Below are positions 43,184 through 52,052 of a stretch of 64,000 nucleotides of DNA, piece by piece (the first letter of the stretch is position 1; every line of letters starts with the position of its first letter). Source of the DNA: Bordetella parapertussis (lineage in GTDB: Bacteria > Pseudomonadota > Gammaproteobacteria > Burkholderiales > Burkholderiaceae_D); NCBI GenBank assembly GCA_945866125.1, contig CAMBFZ010000015.1, forward strand, positions 1 through 64,000, read 5' to 3'. The notes under the pieces are model-generated. The model was not told the origin of the DNA. It ran no database searches and saw nothing but the letters and a program-made list of their open reading frames with translations. The translations under genes and the position numbers were made by a program.

Positions 43184-44224
43184 ATGTATCACGGAGATAT
43201 TTCGAGTAGCAAAGACACCGTCGGTGTCGCTGTCGTCAACTATAAAATGCCGCGCCTGCATACCAAGGCCGAAGTGCTCGACAACGCCCGCAAGATCGGC
43301 GAGATGCTCAAGGGTATGAAGCTTGGATTGCCCGGAATGGATCTGGTGATTTTTCCGGAATACTCCACCCACGGCATCATGTACGACAGCAAAGAAATGT
43401 ATGACACCGCCGCGGCGATCCCGGGGGAAGAAACCGAGATATTTGCCGCTGCGTGTCGTGCTGCAAAGGTGTGGGGCGTCTTTTCATTAACCGGCGAGCG
43501 TCATGAAGAGCACCCGCACAAGGCGCCCTACAACACGCTGATCCTGATGAATGACCAAGGCGAGATCGTTCAAAAATATCGCAAGATCATGCCCTGGGTG
43601 CCGATCGAAGGCTGGTATCCGGGGAACTGCACATATGTCTCGGATGGCCCAAAGGGCATGAAGATCAGCCTGATTATTTGCGACGACGGTAACTATCCGG
43701 AGATCTGGCGCGATTGTGCAATGAAAGGAGCCGAGCTAATCGTGCGCTGCCAGGGCTATATGTATCCTGCCAAAGATCAGCAGGTGTTAATGGCCAAGGC
43801 CATGGCTTGGGCTAATAACAGCTATGTTGCGGTGGCTAATGCGTCCGGCTTCGATGGGGTGTATTCGTATTTCGGTCACTCTGCCATCATCGGCTTTGAT
43901 GGCCGCACCATGGGCGAATGCGGCGAGGAAGATATGGGTATTCAATACGCGCAGCTGTCGACATCGCTGATCCGTGATGCACGCAAAAATATGCAATCCG
44001 AAAATCACTTGTTCAAGCTGCTGCATCGCGGCTACACCGGCAAAATAAATTCCGGCGAGGACCATCAGGGTGTCGCAGCCTGCCCATACGACTTCTACAC
44101 GAAGTGGGTCAATGATCCCGAAGGCACGCGCGAGATGGTCGAATCCTTTACCCGTCCGACCGTGGGCACAGAAGAGTGTCCGATCCCGGGCATCCCCAAT
44201 GAAGCAGACTTGAAACACAAATAA
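43184..44224 (+). CDS. amiE: Aliphatic amidase AmiE
   Basis: The 346-residue nitrilase-superfamily enzyme begins MYHGDISSSKDTVGVAVVNY and keeps the catalytic triad at the Pseudomonas positions Glu59 (FPEYS), Lys134 (KYRKIMPW) and Cys166 (IICDDGN). It hydrolyses short aliphatic amides such as acetamide, propionamide and acrylamide to ammonium and the acid in the cytoplasm. Sequence and length agree closely with Pseudomonas AmiE. The ATG at 43184 follows AAGGGAG at six bases; a start at 43076 lies inside the leader hairpin and was rejected. It is the first gene of amiE-AAA-VWA. Formamidase AmiF is the nearest alternative identity. Confidence 0.96.
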   Translation: MYHGDISSSKDTVGVAVVNYKMPRLHTKAEVLDNARKIGEMLKGMKLGLPGMDLVIFPEYSTHGIMYDSKEMYDTAAAIPGEETEIFAAACRAAKVWGVFSLTGERHEEHPHKAPYNTLILMNDQGEIVQKYRKIMPWVPIEGWYPGNCTYVSDGPKGMKISLIICDDGNYPEIWRDCAMKGAELIVRCQGYMYPAKDQQVLMAKAMAWANNSYVAVANASGFDGVYSYFGHSAIIGFDGRTMGECGEEDMGIQYAQLSTSLIRDARKNMQSENHLFKLLHRGYTGKINSGEDHQGVAACPYDFYTKWVNDPEGTREMVESFTRPTVGTEECPIPGIPNEADLKHK

Positions 44225-44229
44225 GCATC

Positions 44230-45042
44230 ATGGAACACGCCGCCATCATTGCGCAGTACCGGGTGCAGGCAGAGCCGTTTTATCTGCCGGCCCAACAAGA
44301 GATCGCTGCCTTTGAGGCGGCCTATGCGGCGCGTTTGCCGACGATGCTGAAAGGTCCAACCGGTTGCGGCAAGACGCGCTTCATTGAGCATATGGCGTGG
44401 CGTCTGCAGCGCCCGCTGATTACCGTTGCCTGCAACGAAGATACGACAGCAGGCGACCTGATCGGCCGCTATCTGCTTGACACCAATGGCACCTACTGGC
44501 AAGACGGACCGTTGACGCTGGCAGCGCGCGCGGGGGCGATTTGTTATCTCGATGAAGTAGTGGAAGCGCGTCAGGATACGGTGGTGGCGATTCATCCACT
44601 AACAGACAGCAGACGTAATTTGCCACTGGATAAAAAAAATGAACTGCTGCAAGCGCATCCGGATTTTCAATTGGTGATTTCATACAATCCCGGATACCAG
44701 CGCATGCTAAAAGATTTAAAGCAGTCGACCAAGCAGCGGTTTGTTGCGATCGATTTTCATTATCCGGTCAATACTATTGAAATCGATATCGTTTTGCATG
44801 AGAGCGGCGTGACGCGTGCCGTCGCCACCTCGCTGGTAGCCATCGCAGAAAAGATGCGGCACCTCAAGGGTCATGGCCTCGACGAAGGCGCATCGACCCG
44901 TATGTTGGTTTACGCCGGCACGCTAATGGCCAAAGGACTGCCGCCTCTGCAGGCCTGCAACATGGCACTGGTGCAGCCCATTAGCGACGATCCGGACATG
45001 CTGACGGCCTTATCCAATGTGGTGTCGAGTTTTTTCAGTTGA
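44230..45042 (+). CDS. CbbQ/NirQ/NorQ-type MoxR AAA+ ATPase
   Basis: The 270-residue protein has Walker A MLKGPTGCGKTRF (about residues 40-52), Walker B GAICYLDEVVEARQD, sensor-type SYNPGYQRMLKDLKQSTKQRFVAIDFHYP and the CbbQ/NorQ ending. In other systems such ATPases work with a VWA protein to activate Rubisco or insert iron into nitric oxide reductase. It begins 5 bases after amiE and overlaps the VWA gene by four bases, so all three are one operon. AmiE itself has no metal, so the client is unclear. It may relate to the amiB ATPase gene described in the Pseudomonas amidase operon, but the type differs as far as I can tell. Confidence 0.9.
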   Translation: MEHAAIIAQYRVQAEPFYLPAQQEIAAFEAAYAARLPTMLKGPTGCGKTRFIEHMAWRLQRPLITVACNEDTTAGDLIGRYLLDTNGTYWQDGPLTLAARAGAICYLDEVVEARQDTVVAIHPLTDSRRNLPLDKKNELLQAHPDFQLVISYNPGYQRMLKDLKQSTKQRFVAIDFHYPVNTIEIDIVLHESGVTRAVATSLVAIAEKMRHLKGHGLDEGASTRMLVYAGTLMAKGLPPLQACNMALVQPISDDPDMLTALSNVVSSFFS

Positions 45043-46748
45043 TGCCAGGGAGCCAGCGTGATGATAACTTTGACGCCGCCGACAAAAGTCTGCGGCTTTA
45101 TTTGCGCGCACTTTGGGATCGTGAATTCATCTTGCGCCCATGTGAGCAGCCGCTGACGCAAATCCGGCCCTATATTTCCGAGCTAGGTATTCATCTACCG
45201 CGACAATACGGCGCGGTTCAAGGTCAGCTGGCAAAAGACCTCTACCGCGCCGCGGCAGCGCATGCGGCCGCCCATCAAGTTTATTCGGCCAAACCATTTG
45301 AGCGTCAAAAGTTAAGGCCGGTACAAATCGCCATCATCGCCTTACTCGAAGACGCGCGTGTCGAACACCTTGCCATCAGTGCCATACCGGGACTACGTCG
45401 ATTATGGCTACAGTTTTTTGATGCGCGCAGCTACGAGGGCATTGGTGTGGAATCGTTGTTGCTGCGGCTCTCCCATGCCTTGCTTGATCCCGATCGTGAT
45501 GATGATAATCCGTGGGTCATCAAAGCGCGACGCTTGTATTACGCCTCACAACAATCGGGCAGCAATGCTGACAGTCTGCGCGAAGTCGGCTCGTTGCTCG
45601 GCAATGACCTCGGCCAAATGCGGGTGCAGTTCAATGCCAAATCGTATACGGTAGAGCCGCTTTATCGCGATGACAATCTGTTTTTGTGGGACAGCGAGGC
45701 CCCACCGCAAGAGATGCGCATAGCCGATCTGGCGCCAATCCCCACGGAAGAAGCGTCGCAGTCCACACCACAATTCAAGCCCGACAGTGCAGACGATGCG
45801 CGCTATCGCGCACGCGAACTTGCGCAAGCCGACCCCGACAAACAAACCAACAATGAACCCGAACGCCCGACCTATCCGGAATGGGATCAGCGTACCGGTC
45901 ATCTGCGTCCGCACTGGTGCAGCATCACCGAGCAAGACCTCTTAGAAGGCGATGCGCAGCGATTACGTAGCAAACTGGCTCAACACGCACCCTTATCAAA
46001 ACGTCTGGCACAAGGACTGCATGCGAGAAAAATCGGGCAAGCTGTGCGCTTATATAAGGAAGATAGCGGCGAGTCTTTTGCGCTCGACGCCCTCATCGCG
46101 GCACGCACCGCTTTGCGTTGCGGCCAACTGCCTGATTGGCGCGTGTTTCATCAGCGCCGTTTGAAAAAACAAGATTTATCCGTTTTGCTACTGCTCGATT
46201 TATCGGCCTCCACAAATGCTGTTCTTGGTGAGGCGACGGTGCTCGCACTCATTCGTGAGGCCAGCATGTTGTTGGGTGCTGCAATCAGCCAAAGTGGCGA
46301 TCAGTTTGCCATCCACGGCTTTCGCTCGAACGGCCGTCATGAGGTTAATTACTTGCGCTTCAAGGAATTCAATCAGCCATTCGATGATACGGTACTAGGG
46401 CGACTCGACCGGGTAGAGGGCGCGCTATCGACACGGATGGGAGCTGCGATTCGGCATGCCCACACCTGTCTGCAAGGCTGTCGTACGGCGCAACAGCTAA
46501 TCTTGCTAGTTACGGATGGCGAGCCGCATGATATTGATGTTTTTCACCCCGGCGTTTTGATGCACGATGCGGCACACGCGGTGGCACACGCTACGGCCGC
46601 AGGCTCGCCTGTATTTTGCGTGTCCGTCGACCCCAAGGCAGATGACTATATTCGACGCATTTTTGGACTGCATCATTATTTAGTGATTGAAAATGTCGAG
46701 CAGTTACCGCAACGACTCCCCGAACTTTATCTGCGCTTGACTGCGTAA
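45039..46748 (+). CDS. NorD/CbbO-type protein with von Willebrand A domain
   Basis: The 569-residue protein has a helical N-terminal part (about residues 1-230, IQIAIIALLEDARVEHLAI), an acidic linker rich in Asp/Glu/Pro (about 240-290, DADPDKQTNNEPERPTYPEWDQRT-like) and a C-terminal VWA domain. The MIDAS motif is DLSAS (LLLLDLSAST), with TDGEPHDIDVF later. This is the CbbO/NorD architecture that partners the AAA+ protein encoded just before. It ends the amiE operon, converging with the lipoprotein gene six bases on. The role in amide metabolism is unknown. Confidence 0.88.
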   Translation: MMPGSQRDDNFDAADKSLRLYLRALWDREFILRPCEQPLTQIRPYISELGIHLPRQYGAVQGQLAKDLYRAAAAHAAAHQVYSAKPFERQKLRPVQIAIIALLEDARVEHLAISAIPGLRRLWLQFFDARSYEGIGVESLLLRLSHALLDPDRDDDNPWVIKARRLYYASQQSGSNADSLREVGSLLGNDLGQMRVQFNAKSYTVEPLYRDDNLFLWDSEAPPQEMRIADLAPIPTEEASQSTPQFKPDSADDARYRARELAQADPDKQTNNEPERPTYPEWDQRTGHLRPHWCSITEQDLLEGDAQRLRSKLAQHAPLSKRLAQGLHARKIGQAVRLYKEDSGESFALDALIAARTALRCGQLPDWRVFHQRRLKKQDLSVLLLLDLSASTNAVLGEATVLALIREASMLLGAAISQSGDQFAIHGFRSNGRHEVNYLRFKEFNQPFDDTVLGRLDRVEGALSTRMGAAIRHAHTCLQGCRTAQQLILLVTDGEPHDIDVFHPGVLMHDAAHAVAHATAAGSPVFCVSVDPKADDYIRRIFGLHHYLVIENVEQLPQRLPELYLRLTA

Positions 46749-46754
46749 AATGGC

Positions 46755-47690
46755 CTAGCGCGTCGTAAATGACCAGCGCTGACTGACTGCAAGATCATCA
46801 ACCCAGCCGTCAAATTGAACCTCGTAGTTAGTCCCACTACGCAGCGGCTGCAGCGGAATCAGTGCAGCTGCCGACAAGGGCGTCTCAAGGTCACGCAAGC
46901 CATCGAGCAGGTAGGCCAGCAATGGCGGCTCACCACGCGCACGTAATACAAACCGCGCCACACGCAGGACTTTGTCTCTGTCGGCATGCACGCTGATGGG
47001 ATAGCCGACTTCGTCCAGTGCAGTCACTGGGTCGGGTGTTTCCTGATTGCTAAAAAAGTTAGGGCGTACATTTTGTTGTCCCGCGCGCGGCCAATAAATG
47101 ATCCGTCCGGGCACCAGGCCCGCGGCGGGCGGACTTAACACCAGGTTTGCGGTAAACCAGGTAGCGCCGTCAACGCGGGTCGATGTACCCGCACCGACTT
47201 GGTTAAACGTGGGCTCGAAGATCACAAAGCGGTGATACACGGCAGAGAGCAAACCCTCTGCCGCAGCAAAGCCATCGCTTTGCTGCGTGGCCGCGATGAC
47301 TTCGGCATCGGCATAACCCTCAGCAGGTAAGTTAAGTCCGGCAGCGAGCAATCGTTGCCGGACATTGACGCCTGTATAGCCGGGTAAAGTGGGATTTTCT
47401 TCGTGCGTGGTGACAGAATTGATCTGCTGATAGTTTGCGTGCGCGCCGGCGGCACGGTCTATCGTGTCGCTACGAAGCAGCGCAGCAAGACCCGCTTGCT
47501 GGCGTCGATAATTAAACCAATTCAGCCCGTCAGTGGCAACATCACCCGTGACAATTGGCGCACTTGGCTCTTGTGCCGAGAGCACCGTGGCCGTGGAGAG
47601 GCTTGCTGTCGTGGCGGGCGTCTGGTCGCCACACCCGGCTAATGAGATAAGCGCGAACAGCAGGAGCAATGCTTTGCGCGTTGAATGCAT
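46755..47690 (-). CDS. CAP-domain (SCP-like) lipoprotein
   Basis: About 311 residues from the ATG at 47690, which opens a lipoprotein signal (ALLLLFALISLAGCG, lipobox LAGC). The CAP/SCP domain reads WFNYRRQQAGLAALLRSDTIDRAAGAHANYQQINSVTTHEENP, with the cysteine-rich-secretory histidine/glutamate pattern, and TWFTANLVLSPP. A beta-rich C-terminal part follows. Bacterial CAP lipoproteins are surface or periplasmic proteins of unknown function. A longer reading to 47786 was rejected because the lipobox must be N-terminal. Confidence 0.82.
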   Translation of the reverse strand: MHSTRKALLLLFALISLAGCGDQTPATTASLSTATVLSAQEPSAPIVTGDVATDGLNWFNYRRQQAGLAALLRSDTIDRAAGAHANYQQINSVTTHEENPTLPGYTGVNVRQRLLAAGLNLPAEGYADAEVIAATQQSDGFAAAEGLLSAVYHRFVIFEPTFNQVGAGTSTRVDGATWFTANLVLSPPAAGLVPGRIIYWPRAGQQNVRPNFFSNQETPDPVTALDEVGYPISVHADRDKVLRVARFVLRARGEPPLLAYLLDGLRDLETPLSAAALIPLQPLRSGTNYEVQFDGWVDDLAVSQRWSFTTR

Positions 47691-47812
47691 GCGATGTATT
47701 CCTGTTGTTGTTAAAGTACGGCCAGCTAATGTGTCTGTCACGCACACATTGAACCGTTCGACCGCACCACAGCGTGTCGGTTGCATTCCGGGCGATTGCT
47801 ACAATACTGGCC

Positions 47813-48856
47813 ATGTGGAACACTTCCTCGCACGCACTGCGTGCTTTTTTATTGACCTTGATGCTGGCACTGCTGGCGGCATCGGTTTGCGTGTATCTCG
47901 ATACACCTTTGCCTTGGATGATCGGTCCGCTGTTTGCCACCGCCGGTGCGCGCTTGCTACAGGCGCCCTTGTATTGTCCGGTGCCCGTTCGTGAAGCGGG
48001 ACAGTGGGCCATTGGCACCGCACTGGGTTTGTATTTCACACCTGCCGTGATGCACATTTTGCTTACGCGTTTGGGCTTAATCGCCGCCGGCGTCGCCTTT
48101 GCACTATTACTTGGCGTGCTGTGCGCAAGCTTGCTACGCAAGCTGAGTGGCGCAGACCGGCCGACTGCTTTTTTTGCGATGGCCGTTGGGGGTGCTTCAG
48201 AGATGGCTACGCAGGGGGAGCGTTATGGCGCCGCCGTGGAGTTTGTCGCGGCCGCACACAGCTTACGCATCATGATGGTGGTGGCCACCATTCCTTTTGC
48301 GCTGAAGTTTTTTGACGTACATGGATCGGATGCTTATGCGCCGGGAACACACGAGGTAGCCTATGTCGGACTGACTGCGCTGGTGCTGGTAACGACGGTG
48401 ACGGCAGTGGCATTGAAGCGGCTTGGATGGCCGAATGCTTGGGTGATCGGACCTTTGTTAATGAGCATTGCGCTGACTGCAAACGGTGTGACGTTGTCGG
48501 CATTGCCGGAATGGTCCATTCACTTGGGTCAGCTGTTTATCGGGATCTCATTGGGCACACGCTTTACGCCGACATTTTTGCGCGCCGCGCCACGCTTTAT
48601 GATCAGCGTGATGCTCTGCACCGTATTGGCATTATTTTTGGCGGCGGGCTTTGGATGGCTGCTCGCATTAGTCGGTGGGATTCACCCTGCCACCGCCATA
48701 TTAGCCACCTCGCCAGGCGGCATTGCCGAGATGAGCCTGACAGCAAAAACCCTGCAGCTTGGCGTGCCTATCGTGACGACATTTCACGTCACACGCATGG
48801 CGGTGCTGGTGTTAACGATTGGTCCCCTGTTCAGACTGCTGAATCAGCCTGCTTAG
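47813..48856 (+). CDS. AbrB-family integral membrane protein
   Basis: About 347 residues from the ATG at 47813, with ten or so membrane segments in two similar halves (PWMIGPLFATAGARLL and the related WVIGPLLMSIALTANG, plus AGGLG-type repeats ending HPATAILATSPGGIAEMSLTAK). This is the AbrB duplicated-repeat family, sometimes labelled ammonia monooxygenase-like, which is a membrane permease family. It is not the AbrB transcription factor. The substrate is unknown. GTG 47774 is an alternative start. It ends four bases into the convergent asparaginase-domain gene. Confidence 0.85.
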   Translation: MWNTSSHALRAFLLTLMLALLAASVCVYLDTPLPWMIGPLFATAGARLLQAPLYCPVPVREAGQWAIGTALGLYFTPAVMHILLTRLGLIAAGVAFALLLGVLCASLLRKLSGADRPTAFFAMAVGGASEMATQGERYGAAVEFVAAAHSLRIMMVVATIPFALKFFDVHGSDAYAPGTHEVAYVGLTALVLVTTVTAVALKRLGWPNAWVIGPLLMSIALTANGVTLSALPEWSIHLGQLFIGISLGTRFTPTFLRAAPRFMISVMLCTVLALFLAAGFGWLLALVGGIHPATAILATSPGGIAEMSLTAKTLQLGVPIVTTFHVTRMAVLVLTIGPLFRLLNQPA

Positions 48857-49347
48857 CTCAACGTGCGCCGCTCAAACGCCCCGGCCACACGATTTTTTAC
48901 TACGTCGTCCCACGCAAACAGCGTGGCCTGCATGGCGATACTGACACCGTGTGGCTGTAGTTGGGCCGCGGCCAGCGCAAATCCCAGATTGAAAAAAGCA
49001 TCCGATCCAACGATCTCGTAAGGCACCATCGCCCCTGTTAGCACGATACTGCGCGCCAGTCCCGCGCGCCCAAGTACTTCGGCCGTTTCGCGCATGGTGT
49101 CGGTACCATGGATGATGACGATGCGCTCTTCGGGGGAGTCGATGCAAGCCGCCAGTATTTGTTGACGATGACGGTCGTTCATCTCTAGTGAATCTAGCGC
49201 GAATAAAGACTGAAAAATAACCGTGTCATGCACCCGCGCCGCAGCGAGTGCCGCAGGTATGACACTATCTCCAAACACGAGCTGGCCGCCCTGAGGGTCA
49301 TAGTGTTTATCGAAGGTACCGCCGGTGGCAATGAGTCGGATGCGCAT
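48853..49347 (-). CDS. Short asparaginase-domain protein
   Basis: About 164 residues from the ATG at 49347. It corresponds only to the N-terminal domain of L-asparaginase: IRLIATGGTFDKHYDPQGGQ with the catalytic Thr, IVIIHGTDTMRETAEVL with the second Thr-Asp, and VLTGAMVPYEIVGSDAFFNLGFALAAA. The usual C-terminal domain is missing. Such short proteins are widespread in Proteobacteria and are stable families rather than recent truncations, but activity is unproven. An in-frame TTG at 49356 is an alternative start. There is no good ribosome-binding site. Confidence 0.8.
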   Translation of the reverse strand: MRIRLIATGGTFDKHYDPQGGQLVFGDSVIPAALAAARVHDTVIFQSLFALDSLEMNDRHRQQILAACIDSPEERIVIIHGTDTMRETAEVLGRAGLARSIVLTGAMVPYEIVGSDAFFNLGFALAAAQLQPHGVSIAMQATLFAWDDVVKNRVAGAFERRTLS

Positions 49348-49473
49348 GGGTGTCAAAACATAAAGTTATTAAACAGAATGGGCATGATACCGCTCGCGGG
49401 AATCTCCATGTGCGAAGTGACGGCGCCCGATCGGAGAGTGCCGTCGCCTGCTAAACCGTGCAAACAAAAAAAA

Positions 49474-49700
49474 GAGTGGGTGTCATGATGACCCCACTCC
49501 AAAGTTGCAGAGCAAACAAGGCGAGGAACGACCTGTTTGCAAGCCATCCGAGACAAGATGGACGTCAATCATACGAGCGATGCTGAGGACAATGCCAATG
49601 CTATGTTGTCATGATCTTATGCAGATTGTCGCAATAGCAAAGCACTTGTTTTAACTTGCCTGAGCAAACAATCTATATTCGTGCGGTGATAAAAATTTGC
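49474..49700 (-). ncRNA. Possible minus-strand small RNA or asparaginase leader
   Basis: The 408-base space 49357-49764 has no convincing gene. On the minus strand a strong intrinsic terminator (GAGTGGG...CCCACTC with inner GTCA/TGAC pairing at 49474-49499, then eight T residues) is preceded by a hairpin GCAAACA/TGTTTGC at about 49513-49540 with an internal loop. It points toward the asparaginase-domain gene and stops about 125 bases short of it. The upstream limit (about 49700) is a guess from possible promoter-like AT-rich sequence. Confidence 0.4.
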
Positions 49701-49764
49701 TTTTGATGAGCGCGCATTAGCCGCTACACTTGCTTGGTTCGAGTCATCTTCTCGTTAGCATTTT

Positions 49765-50529
49765 ATGAAACCTGTCGCTCCCGGTACTGTTATTTTTCAT
49801 CGCTATCGCGGCTATGGCGTGGTCACGTCTGTCAATCTGATGACGGGCTGGATATCGGCCCGCTTTGGCGGCGAGGGCCGCACGCTGGATTTAAATTTGT
49901 CTTGTGATCAGGTACACCATGCAGATGGTGAACCCATCCGATTTCGGCGCATGCCACCTGACCGTATGCCGCATGGACGCCTGATGGCGATGATGCGTGA
50001 ACTGCACATTGCGGGCTATGAGCGTCTTTATTTATATAGCTGGCCGAAGCCTTCCGGGCTACATTGGCGCTGGCATTTGTTTACAGGTCCACGACACTGG
50101 ATGCAACGCAGTTGGCGCGAGGGTTGGTACGGCTCAGGTGCACAATACAATCTCAATCCAGTCATGGGTTGGGGCGATGCGCCGGGTGCCGACACGCATG
50201 ATCTGTTGTCTACTTTGGCAAAATTTGATCCGCAAGGTTTGGCACAGGCGCTGGGGCGCGATGAAGATCACACGAAATGGTTTGCCGATGTGTGCGAAAT
50301 GCTGTTGCCGAACTATACGTTTTCATTAGGCTGGGATCAGCAAGACGGACCTCGACCGGCGCATTTGCCCGTCATCCCTTTGCGCGCGAATGTCCCGGCT
50401 TACCAAGGCCCATCCTTACCCTGGCCACCGGGCTGGGGCCGCCTATGGAGCAGTGTGCCGCGCATTAGTTTGCCGGCGCCGGCTACGGGAACAAATCGCG
50501 CTGGCGCCCCTTCCGACGCTGATCGTTAA
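49765..50529 (+). CDS. Uncharacterised protein
   Basis: The 254-residue soluble protein is not recognised. The N-terminal 50 residues (PVAPGTVIFHRYRGYGVVTSVNLMTGWISARFGGEGRTLDL) resemble a small beta-barrel/CarD-like fold. The centre is rich in Trp, Tyr and His (YLYSWPKPSGLHWRWHLFTGPRHWMQRSWREGWYGSG). The C-terminal 40 residues are Pro-rich. It has no signal peptide or membrane segment. The start codon has no clear ribosome-binding site. Its 3' end overlaps the convergent MOSC gene by 47 bases. Codon usage and length argue that it is real. Confidence 0.65.
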   Translation: MKPVAPGTVIFHRYRGYGVVTSVNLMTGWISARFGGEGRTLDLNLSCDQVHHADGEPIRFRRMPPDRMPHGRLMAMMRELHIAGYERLYLYSWPKPSGLHWRWHLFTGPRHWMQRSWREGWYGSGAQYNLNPVMGWGDAPGADTHDLLSTLAKFDPQGLAQALGRDEDHTKWFADVCEMLLPNYTFSLGWDQQDGPRPAHLPVIPLRANVPAYQGPSLPWPPGWGRLWSSVPRISLPAPATGTNRAGAPSDADR

Positions 50530-51076
50530 TCTGCACGATCGCGACTTCTCGCGGGCCAGGGAGTAATTGCATCGGCATTCCAGCCTCGAGTTCACCGGTT
50601 TGAATCACTTTCAAATACACACCGGTGTAGCCCGCTTGCAGCATGTGTCTCACTGCGTGTGCAAATCCCATGCGCGCACCAAATTTATAACAAGGTGCAC
50701 GGGGTTCGGTGACTTCGAGTATTACGCTGCCAATTTGTAGTCGGTCACCAACCCATAATGCGGTTTCAATCAGGCCTTGCGTGGTCAGGTTCTCGCCCAT
50801 AGCGCCGGGCTCGAGCGGCAGATGCTTCTTCAATACGCGCTCGCGCTCAGTAATCCAAAAATCATAGTGCTCGTAGGGATAGGCGTAGACCGCCTTGTCG
50901 AGTCCACCGTGCACCGTCAGATCAGCTCGCTCATCGCCGTGTAAACCGAGCGGCTTCAGCAAAACTGGGCCGGCTACGGCTTGTTTGCGAATGCCCGTCA
51001 TGACCGACTCGGTCTTACCGGACTCGGTTACAAATAAAGGCGCAACCGGCCCAACATTGACACTAAGCAGGCGCAT
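50483..51076 (-). CDS. MOSC-domain protein (YiiM-like)
   Basis: About 197 residues from the ATG at 51076 (MRLLSVNVGPVAPLFV). MOSC signatures are GLHGDERADLTVHGGLDKAVYAYPYEHYDFW, GAMGENLTTQGL, VWVGDRLQIGSVILEVTEPRAPCYKFGARMG (with the conserved Cys) and GVYLKVIQTGEL. MOSC proteins bind a molybdenum cofactor sulfur centre. YiiM in E. coli reduces N-hydroxylated compounds. It overlaps the upstream dehydrogenase gene by 14 bases on the same strand and the uncharacterised gene at its 3' end. Confidence 0.88.
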   Translation of the reverse strand: MRLLSVNVGPVAPLFVTESGKTESVMTGIRKQAVAGPVLLKPLGLHGDERADLTVHGGLDKAVYAYPYEHYDFWITERERVLKKHLPLEPGAMGENLTTQGLIETALWVGDRLQIGSVILEVTEPRAPCYKFGARMGFAHAVRHMLQAGYTGVYLKVIQTGELEAGMPMQLLPGPREVAIVQINDQRRKGRQRDLFP

Positions 51077-52052
51077 AGGGATGAAGATTCGTTGGTCGTA
51101 AACGGCCGTGCATAAAGTCAGCAGCGGCTTCAAAGGCAGGGCGGAAGTCGTGCTCGTAGCTGTCTTGTTCAACAAAGCCCAGATGCGGCGTCGCGAGCAA
51201 ATTTTCCAATTGCAAAATAGGGGCGGTGGGCAATAAGGGCTCTGACTCAAATACATCAATAGCAGCAAACCCGGGGCGCCCGTTGCGCAGGCTTTCTACC
51301 AGCGCCTCCGGCGCAATTAATTCGGCACGACTGGTATTAACAAGCAGTGCATCGGGTTTCATGCGGGCGAGATCAGCCGTCGTAATCCCATGCCGGGTCT
51401 GTTCGCTGAGTCGCAAGTGCACTGAAAGTATATCCACCTCTGCAAGAAAGGACTCCCGTGAAGACGCGGCGATCAAACCGTCAGCCACCGCTCGCTGGCA
51501 ACTTTCCGCACTGCCCCAAACCTGGACCGTCATGCCAAATGCTTGGGCATAGCCAGCAACCAACTGACCAATACGTCCGTAGCCCCAAATGCCCAACGTA
51601 CGCCCCCGCAATACTCGACCTAAGGTGTTATGGCGGGCATGGATTGATGCGCTTTGCCACAAGCCTTGTTTGAGCAGGCCCGCGTAGTGCGGGACCTTCC
51701 GGCTGGCCGCCAAGATCAGCGCCCACGTCAGCTCGGCCGGCGCCACCGGGTCCCCGGTGCCCTCAACGACTGAAATGCCATGCTCGGCGGCAGCCGCAAG
51801 ATCAACGTGTGTCCCCAGCCGGCCGGTCTGGCAAATCAGTTTGAGTTTCGGCAAGCGCGCCAATAATGCGCGCGGTAACGACGTGCGTTCGCGGATTAGC
51901 ACTAACACATCAAATTCAGCCAACCGAATGGCGAGCTGCCCCACACCTTTGGCGTTACGCTGAAAAATTTTGACCTCAAGACCATCAAGCAAGGAAAAGC
52001 ACGCTAGGTGCCGCACGCAATCTTGATAGTCATCCAGAATGGCCAGTTTCAT
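51063..52052 (-). CDS. D-isomer-specific 2-hydroxyacid dehydrogenase
   Basis: The 329-residue NAD-dependent dehydrogenase has Rossmann motif LGIWGYGRIGQLVAGYAQAFG, catalytic Arg in LLVNTSRAELI, catalytic Glu in AAIDVFESEPL and catalytic His in TPHLGFVEQDS. It reduces 2-keto acids or oxidises D-2-hydroxy acids. Its specificity is open. Divergent from pckG. It overlaps the MOSC gene that follows on the same strand, suggesting co-transcription. Confidence 0.9.
   Translation of the reverse strand: MKLAILDDYQDCVRHLACFSLLDGLEVKIFQRNAKGVGQLAIRLAEFDVLVLIRERTSLPRALLARLPKLKLICQTGRLGTHVDLAAAAEHGISVVEGTGDPVAPAELTWALILAASRKVPHYAGLLKQGLWQSASIHARHNTLGRVLRGRTLGIWGYGRIGQLVAGYAQAFGMTVQVWGSAESCQRAVADGLIAASSRESFLAEVDILSVHLRLSEQTRHGITTADLARMKPDALLVNTSRAELIAPEALVESLRNGRPGFAAIDVFESEPLLPTAPILQLENLLATPHLGFVEQDSYEHDFRPAFEAAADFMHGRLRPTNLHPYAPA

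Noticed and set aside
49353..49568. 71-residue minus-strand frame upstream of the asparaginase-domain gene
   Set aside because: It reads through a strong terminator hairpin and has no family-like sequence.
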